Source: Spongilla lacustris (taxonomy: Eukaryota > Porifera > Demospongiae > Spongillida > Spongillidae). Taken from it: a stretch of DNA of 64,000 nucleotides. Location: contig OX442425.1 in NCBI GenBank assembly GCA_949361645.1, forward strand, positions 533,748 through 597,747. The letters run 5' to 3'. Below are positions 58,468 to 64,000 of this stretch, one piece after another. Under the pieces are notes generated by a model. The model ran no database searches, had not been told where the DNA came from, and worked only from the letters and a program-made list of their open reading frames with translations. The translations under genes and the position numbers were made by a program. The stretch's first letter is position 1. Each line of letters opens with the position of its first letter.

Positions 58468-61282
58468 TTATTCCTCACCACTGCTTTCACTACTGCTGGT
58501 GTTACCGGGTGCATTGGACATCTTGCTCTGTTGTTCCTCCCCCCCTCTGGCCTGGACCTTCAACGTGCCACGCCCCCAGTGGTTGCTCAGGAGCTTGGCA
58601 AGAGCTAAGGAGATAAGTGTGAGGAGAATGATGAATATGGTCAGGGATGTCCCTCCAATTAAAAATAGGCTGTGTTCTGTTGTCGGGTGGAGATAGATGG
58701 GGACCAGTGGTGCTTCAACGTGTGTGTCCGCAATCACAGGATTAGGTCCAGCGTACTGTGCATCTATCTGAGGACTGCCTGGGGAGGAGTGGGGTGGGGT
58801 TAGATAATACTAAAAAAATTTGGCATCTAACACATACCTTGGTGGTACACGAGGAGCCGCACAAGCCTATACTCTGTGCCAGCAGTGTTGCTAGCAGTGC
58901 ACACATATGCTCCAGAATCTGACAACTGAACAGCAGGGAGAGTCAGCTTGAGCCCACTCTGATGTTTGGCGAGATATTGAGAATGGACAGGCACTGTCTC
59001 CTGGGGAGGGGGAGGAGCACACAACACACAGACTGCACATTACATACTAACATCACACAACACACAGACTGCACATTACATACTAACATCACACAACACA
59101 CAGTACACAGATGCACATATATGTACATACTTGTACACGTACATTTACATACATACTAACCACACACAAAGCAATACGCAGATGCACATATATGTACATA
59201 CAACATCACACACAGCACACATGCATTTACATACATACTAACATATTACATCATACACACACAGTACACACCTGTCCATGACCTAGTGCCAAGTAGTCCC
59301 TGGTCCAATTGATGGCAACAGGCACGTTGCTTATGGCCACACACAAGAACGAGACTGTAGCCCCCTCCCCCACCCTTGCCTCCACAGGATCCACTAGTAC
59401 CTGAGGTGCTGCATATAGGGGGGGGACACACTTCAATCATTAATAAAGGTCAGTCATTCGGTTACCTGTTGCTATAGTGACCGTGACATTCCTGGTCGCA
59501 GACTGTCCCCTGGCATTTTTAGCTACCATACTGTACCTGCCCTTGTGGGGCGTGGCCCAGCTCACAGAGTATGTGGCAGATGTTGCCGTTAGTGATACAA
59601 GCCTCGCTGATGCCCGCCCCCTCTTCCCCTCCACATGGAGGTCAATTGGCTTGTACAGTGTGTGTATCACGACCAAGATGGAAGCACCAGAAGTGCCCAT
59701 GGGAATGATCACCTGATCCTGGAAAAGATCCGGGAAAATGATAGCTGGATCTGGGATTTTGAGGGGGGGGGGGGGGGGGGGGGGGGGGGAGGGGCCGGAA
59801 AGTGGAAATGAAAGTTTTAAGGATTGAAGCAGTTAATTTCCAAGCCACTCCCCTAACCTGTGACCAACGAGACGACCAGTTTCTGCTTGACTTCTGTCTT
59901 GTGGTGTGGCATATGAGGAGATGCAGTTGATATGCTCTCGGGAGTGTAAGAGTACCAGACGGGACACACAATGTCCACCACTATGTCCACAGGTCGACTG
60001 TACTTCCAGAGGAAGTCAAGTGTGTGGCGCCTGTAGCCATCCTGGCTGACATATCCGTGCTTCATCGATCCTGCCTCACCAGAGTGCGTAAAGTTGCACA
60101 CGTCAAACTTGTTTCCCGGATACAGAATGACCTCAAACGTCTGCAGAAGCACAGCTCCCGTGGGTGTGGTGAAGGTAGAAGTCCCAAGGAGGGGGACTAT
60201 GATATTGGTGGCCCCGTAGCTTTCAAGGTGTGCATAGTTGTGCTTGGTGATGAAGTAGTTCGTGACGGCCATTTCATACTGCTTAACTGAACAAGGGACA
60301 GTGAGCAAATTGTCGTGCAGTTCAAGAACTTGCATACACCAAACACACACAAAAATGTACATTACACAGTGATACATACTGGTGCATAAATTTTTACACA
60401 CACACATACATTACACACATATACACACATGTACACACATATATTACACACATATATTACACACATATACACACATATATTACACACATATACACACATG
60501 TACACACATACACACATATATACACACATGTACACACATAATATTACACACATGTACACACATGTACACACATATTACACATATACACACATGTACACAT
60601 TTACAAACATGTACACACATATATTACACACATTTTTACACACATAACATTACACTGTGACATATACAGGTGCAATTGTACACACAAATACACACATGTA
60701 CACACACACATACACACACATTAACACACATCCATGAGGTGTGATGCGGCTTCCTGAGCTGATGCACTTGAGGTCACTTGGCTGGGGCAGACCATAGTAG
60801 TAACTAGGAGAGGCGGTGCATACGCTGAGTGGCCCAGGGCACAGCTGCACCTGTCTCCTCCATAAGGTGGTGGTGGTGTGGTACAGTGTGCTGCCGTTAG
60901 GGAACGTTAGGATGGGGCGCTTCTCAAACTGATAGTCACTGACATTGCTTATTTCGAACAACGACCTGTGCAAACAGGGTGCATTAAAAAAAAACAAAAC
61001 ATGTACAAACAAACGTAAACGCGCACTCAGTTAACACGTGGATGTTGACAAAGGGTAATTGATTTAAAAGCACTTAATTCAGCTCAGTAAACTTGAGTTT
61101 GCGTACCGCTCTCACCTGCCATTTGTTACAGGAAATAACAGGTCGTCGTTCGATACCAGTAGTGTGGCTTCGAAGACGTAGGACTGTAGTGCCGTATTAT
61201 ACGGCAGACTTCCACGTGCTGTCCACGCAAACGCTCCAAATAATAATATCCGTATGCTTATTACATGCAACCTTTGACTCAT
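58468..61282 (-). CDS. Ig-domain single-pass membrane protein, uncharacterised
   Basis: Seven minus-strand exons join in phase: 61282-61116, 60965-60730, 60328-59858, 59750-59466, 59408-59272, 59000-58838, 58778-58468, giving 589 residues. It starts with a signal-peptide-like stretch (VISIRILLFGAFAWTARG). Residues about 25-385 form a beta-rich ectodomain with scattered Cys and several N-x-S/T sites that I do not recognise. Exon 4 ends like an Ig domain but carries GRYSMVAKNARG where GxYxCxA is expected. Exons 5-6 make one canonical I-set Ig domain (VSFLCVA, INWTRD, SDSGAYVCTASN). A transmembrane helix follows (LTIFIILLTLISLALAKLL), then a 40-residue Ser/Glu-rich tail. Role unknown; adhesion or recognition receptor is an inference. 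Start codons of this gene and B4GALT7 are 80 bp apart. Confidence 0.85.
59010..59270. repeat. CACACA/ACATACTAACATCAC repeats
   Basis: Tandem ACACAGACTGCACATTACAT units in an intron of the Ig-domain gene. A G27-like homopolymer lies at 59762-59789 in the preceding intron. Confidence 0.85.
60395..60730. repeat. ACACATATACACACATGT microsatellite
   Basis: Fills the intron 60329-60729 of the Ig-domain gene. Confidence 0.93.
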
Positions 61283-61362
61283 CTTTTGCGCAGCTGCAAA
61301 ATTTAATTCGGCCGCACGGTGAAGAGAACGGCGCGCGGGTTTTGCTATATTTGATTAGAGAG
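61283..61362. promoter_or_regulatory. putative bidirectional promoter, Ig-domain protein / B4GALT7
   Basis: Only 80 bp between divergent ATG codons, the tightest pair in the window. GCGCGC-type CpG-rich sequence at 61330. Inferred from spacing. Confidence 0.5.
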
Positions 61363-61929
61363 ATGGTCCGCTTACTCCGCTACTACTGCGGTCGTCCTTT
61401 GCTGTTGCTCGGGGTTGGCATACTTATTACAACCAATATCATGCTTATGCTGAATTCCAGCCGCACGTGCGACTGTTCTTCCTTCGATACCAGTTCTCTC
61501 GATCGACAGCCTAGAACCGTTGAGAACGAGGACGACTTGAAGAGGTAAATTATGTGTTCCAGCATTTGTCCGTCAAAAAGTGGAGGGAGGGTTGAAATTT
61601 GAACAGCCCCCACTATAGGCCGTTTGCGAAGGAACTTCTCTCAACGGAGCGCGAAGCCAAAGGGCATCGGCTAGCGGTAGTGATCCCATTCCGGAATCGC
61701 TTCGAAGAACTCCTACAATTCGCACCGTTCATCCACACGTTCCTCGACAGGCAGCACGTTAGACACCAGATATGGGTCGTCAACCAGGCGGACAACCACA
61801 GGTTAGGTCAGTTGGTTTACATGTATTGCATGCTGAAGACCGCACCTCCCATCTATAAAGATGAATACACTAACTTGCAAGAACAGTTTTGCTGTTTTGT
61901 CAAATGTGTGTGTACGTGCGTGCGTGGTG

Positions 61930-61960
<31 letters not shown>

Positions 61961-63962
61961 TGTGTGTGTGTTGTGTGTGTGTTGTGTGTGTGTGTGAAGT
62001 GGTCAAAGTGGGTGTAATAATAATTGTACCGGCAAAACAGATGGCAGCCATTAGGTCAGGAATAAATTATTATGTCATGCTTGCACTTGCACTTCTGGTA
62101 ATCTCTCCTTATAATGAATTCTTTTTGCACTTTCTTCTCTCCCTCTGTACTGCCTGTCCACCTCCCTCTCCCTCCCTCCCCTCACTTTCCTTCTTCCCTC
62201 TCCCTCCCATCACTTTACTTCTTCCGTCTCCCTCTCCCTCTCCCTACCTTCCCTCCCTCTCTTTCTCCTTACCTTTCCCTCCCTCTCTCTCCCTACCTTT
62301 CCCTCCCTTCCCTCACTTTCCTTCTTCCCTCTTCCCTCTCCCTCTCCCCTTTTACCTCTCCCTCTCTCACCTCAGGTTCAACAGAGCTGCCCTCATTAAT
62401 GTTGGGTACCTGTTGAGCCGGAACGAATGCGACTATATGGTGATGCATGACATAGACCTCCTCCCCTTAAACGACCAGCTTCTCTATGCATACAATGAAG
62501 TCAGCCCACTGCATATATCAGCACCAAGTCTCCACCCACTTTACCACTATGACACTTACATTGGTGGAATTTTAATAATGACCAGTGGACAGTTTGAAAT
62601 GGTTTGGCACTGTGTGTTTGTGTGTATGTGTGTGTGTGCATGTGTATGTATGTACGTATCCATGTGTTGTGTGGGGATGGGTAATGTGTACATGTATGTG
62701 TACATAGGTGGACATGTGTTATGTGAATATGCATTTTTATGTACACATTTGCATACAGTTATGTATGAAGGTGTGAGTATGATGGTAGGCTGTGAGGGTG
62801 AGGGTTGTGCTATGAGGGTGAGGGTTGTGCTATGAGGGTGAGGTTGTGCTATGAGGGTGAGGTTGTGCTGTGAGGGTTGTGCTGTGAGGGTGAGGGCTGT
62901 ATGCAGATACTGACCACTCACCTGCAGGTAAATGGGCTCTCCAACCAGTTTTGGGGCTGGGGAAGAGAAGATGATGAGCTGTATATGAGAATAAAAGAGG
63001 CAGGGATGAAGGTATGTGGCTGGTGAAGAGTGGAGCTAGTAATAGCGATGGAGGGTGGGGCTTTTTATCCATCAAATATCGACACTTTAAATTCAAGATT
63101 CCCATTTCATTCTCCCCTCCTCCCATCCTCCCTCCGCCTCCCTCCTCCCTCCCTCCTCCTCCCTCCTCCTCCCTCCCTCCTCCTCCCTCCCTCCTCCTCC
63201 CTCCTCCTCCCTCCCTCCTCCTCCCTCCCTCCTCCTCCCTCCTCCTCCCTCCTCCCTCCTCCCTCCCTCCTCCCTCCTCTCTCTCCTCCCCTTCTCTCCA
63301 CTCTCCTCTCCCTCCTCCCCCTCCTCCCCTCTTCCCTCTTCCCTCCTCTCCCCTCTTCCCTCCTCCTCCCTCCTTCCCCTCCTCCCCTCCTCCCTCCTCC
63401 CTCCTCCCTCCTCCTCCCTCCCTCCCTCCTCTTCTAGGTGCAGTACCCTAAGAATATAACAACAGGCACTACCACCTTCAGGCATATTCATGATAAAGTG
63501 GCCAGACCAAGAGACCAGAAAAAATTCTTCAACCAGTGGGAGGTGTGTCCATGTGTGGGTGGATCAGTGGAAGGCATTTCCTTATGTGGGTACCCGGGTA
63601 GTGGGAGATGGGTGGGTAAAGAGAGTTGTGTCCCTGTGTTAAGAGCTGGTGCTAAGTTTCTTTTCTTCACATGACACACATGCGCACATATACACAATAC
63701 ACACATATACACAATACACAATGCATATACACACACATGCACACATACACATATATACACACATACATGCATGCGCACATATGCACACACACATATGGCA
63801 CAGATGTCTAAGCAACGGGATAGGGTGACAGGTTTGAGCACAGTCAAATACAAACTGAACTCTGTCGTCAAGCTCAGTATCGACGGAGTCCCCGTTAACT
63901 TTGTTTCTGTGGAACTGCAGTGTGATTATGACAGGACTCCGTTTTGTGATAGTCCAGTTTAG
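61363..63962 (+). CDS. B4GALT7: xylosylprotein 4-beta-galactosyltransferase
   Basis: Golgi enzyme that adds the first galactose (from UDP-Gal) to xylose on proteoglycan core proteins, the second step of the glycosaminoglycan linker. Six exons: 61363-61544, 61619-61801, 62376-62601, 62928-63011, 63438-63542, 63804-63962, giving 312 residues (human 327). It has a type II signal anchor (LLLLGVGILITTNIMLML), then HRLAVVIPFRNRFEELLQF, the family block RAALINVGYLLSRNECDYMV, the metal-binding DxD in MHDIDLLPLN, LHPLYHYDTYIGGILIMT, the acceptor-site FWGWGREDDELYMRIK and TTFRHIHDKVARPRDQKKF. All are hallmarks of B4GALT7 rather than B4GALT1-6. The ATG at 61363 directly precedes the anchor. An earlier in-frame ATG is not seen. 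Confidence 0.94.
61900..61995. repeat. TG microsatellite
   Basis: (TG)n with TTG interruptions in B4GALT7 intron 2. Confidence 0.93.
62130..62375. repeat. pyrimidine tract in B4GALT7 intron 2
   Basis: CCCTCTCCCTCCCT-type repeats leading into the acceptor at 62375. Confidence 0.88.
62780..62905. repeat. GTGCTATGAGGGTGAGGGTT tandem repeat
   Basis: About six 18-20-bp units in B4GALT7 intron 3. Confidence 0.88.
63112..63437. repeat. CCTCCT pyrimidine tract
   Basis: About 320 bp of almost pure C/T filling B4GALT7 intron 4 up to its acceptor. Confidence 0.93.
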
Positions 63963-64000
63963 AGCAGATTAGTATTTATATCATCAATTTTATGCATCAA

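Overview
This is nuclear DNA of an invertebrate animal. Genes are split by many GT-AG introns, intergenic gaps are very short, and introns are full of minisatellites, TG/CA microsatellites and small transposons. The gene set (GINS4/SLD5, MRPS14, PSTK, PI4K2, ACADSB, B4GALT7, SLC35A3, EFCAB10, a CBM21 phosphatase-1 targeting subunit, a RasGEF and an Ig-domain receptor) is metazoan. Compactness, frequent head-to-head gene pairs and repeat-rich short introns would suit an early-branching animal such as a sponge. That is an inference; nothing here fixes the species.

Layout. 1-14169 (+): the 3' part of a large RasGEF gene (27 exons with consistent splice phases), with a tandem tRNA-Pro(AGG) cluster antisense in one intron. 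14356-14757 (-): mitochondrial ribosomal protein uS14m. 14961-26361 (+): GINS4/SLD5, with a retroelement fragment in its 5.1 kb intron. 27494-28459 (-): PP1 glycogen-targeting subunit. 28691-38455 (+): SLC35A3-like nucleotide-sugar transporter, copy A. 38642-42625 (+): ACADSB. 42626-44867: intergenic, with another retroelement fragment. 44868-50699 (+): SLC35A3-like transporter, copy B. 50824-51210 (-): uncharacterised small protein. 51422-51853 (+): EFCAB10. 51899-54345 (-): PSTK. 54463-58328 (+): PI4K2. 58468-61282 (-): Ig-domain type I membrane protein. 61363-63962 (+): B4GALT7.

How genes relate. Five neighbouring pairs are divergent and start 80-230 bp apart (one looser), implying shared promoters. 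The two SLC35A3-like paralogues flank ACADSB and carry near-identical central exons but divergent first and last exons, the signature of gene conversion. SLC35A3-like transporters and B4GALT7 both serve UDP-sugar use in the Golgi, but physical proximity is the only link visible here.

The most unusual features are: (1) minisatellites whose repeat unit contains the exon end and 5' splice site they follow; (2) a three-layer nest in copy B (a ~0.74 kb-arm inverted duplication, a 295-bp hairpin MITE inserted into one arm, and a pogo-like 226-bp hairpin MITE inserted into that), with both insertion sites readable; (3) a 327-bp MITE whose empty site survives in a neighbouring duplicate; and (4) C-terminal relics of retrotransposons with a restriction-like endonuclease.
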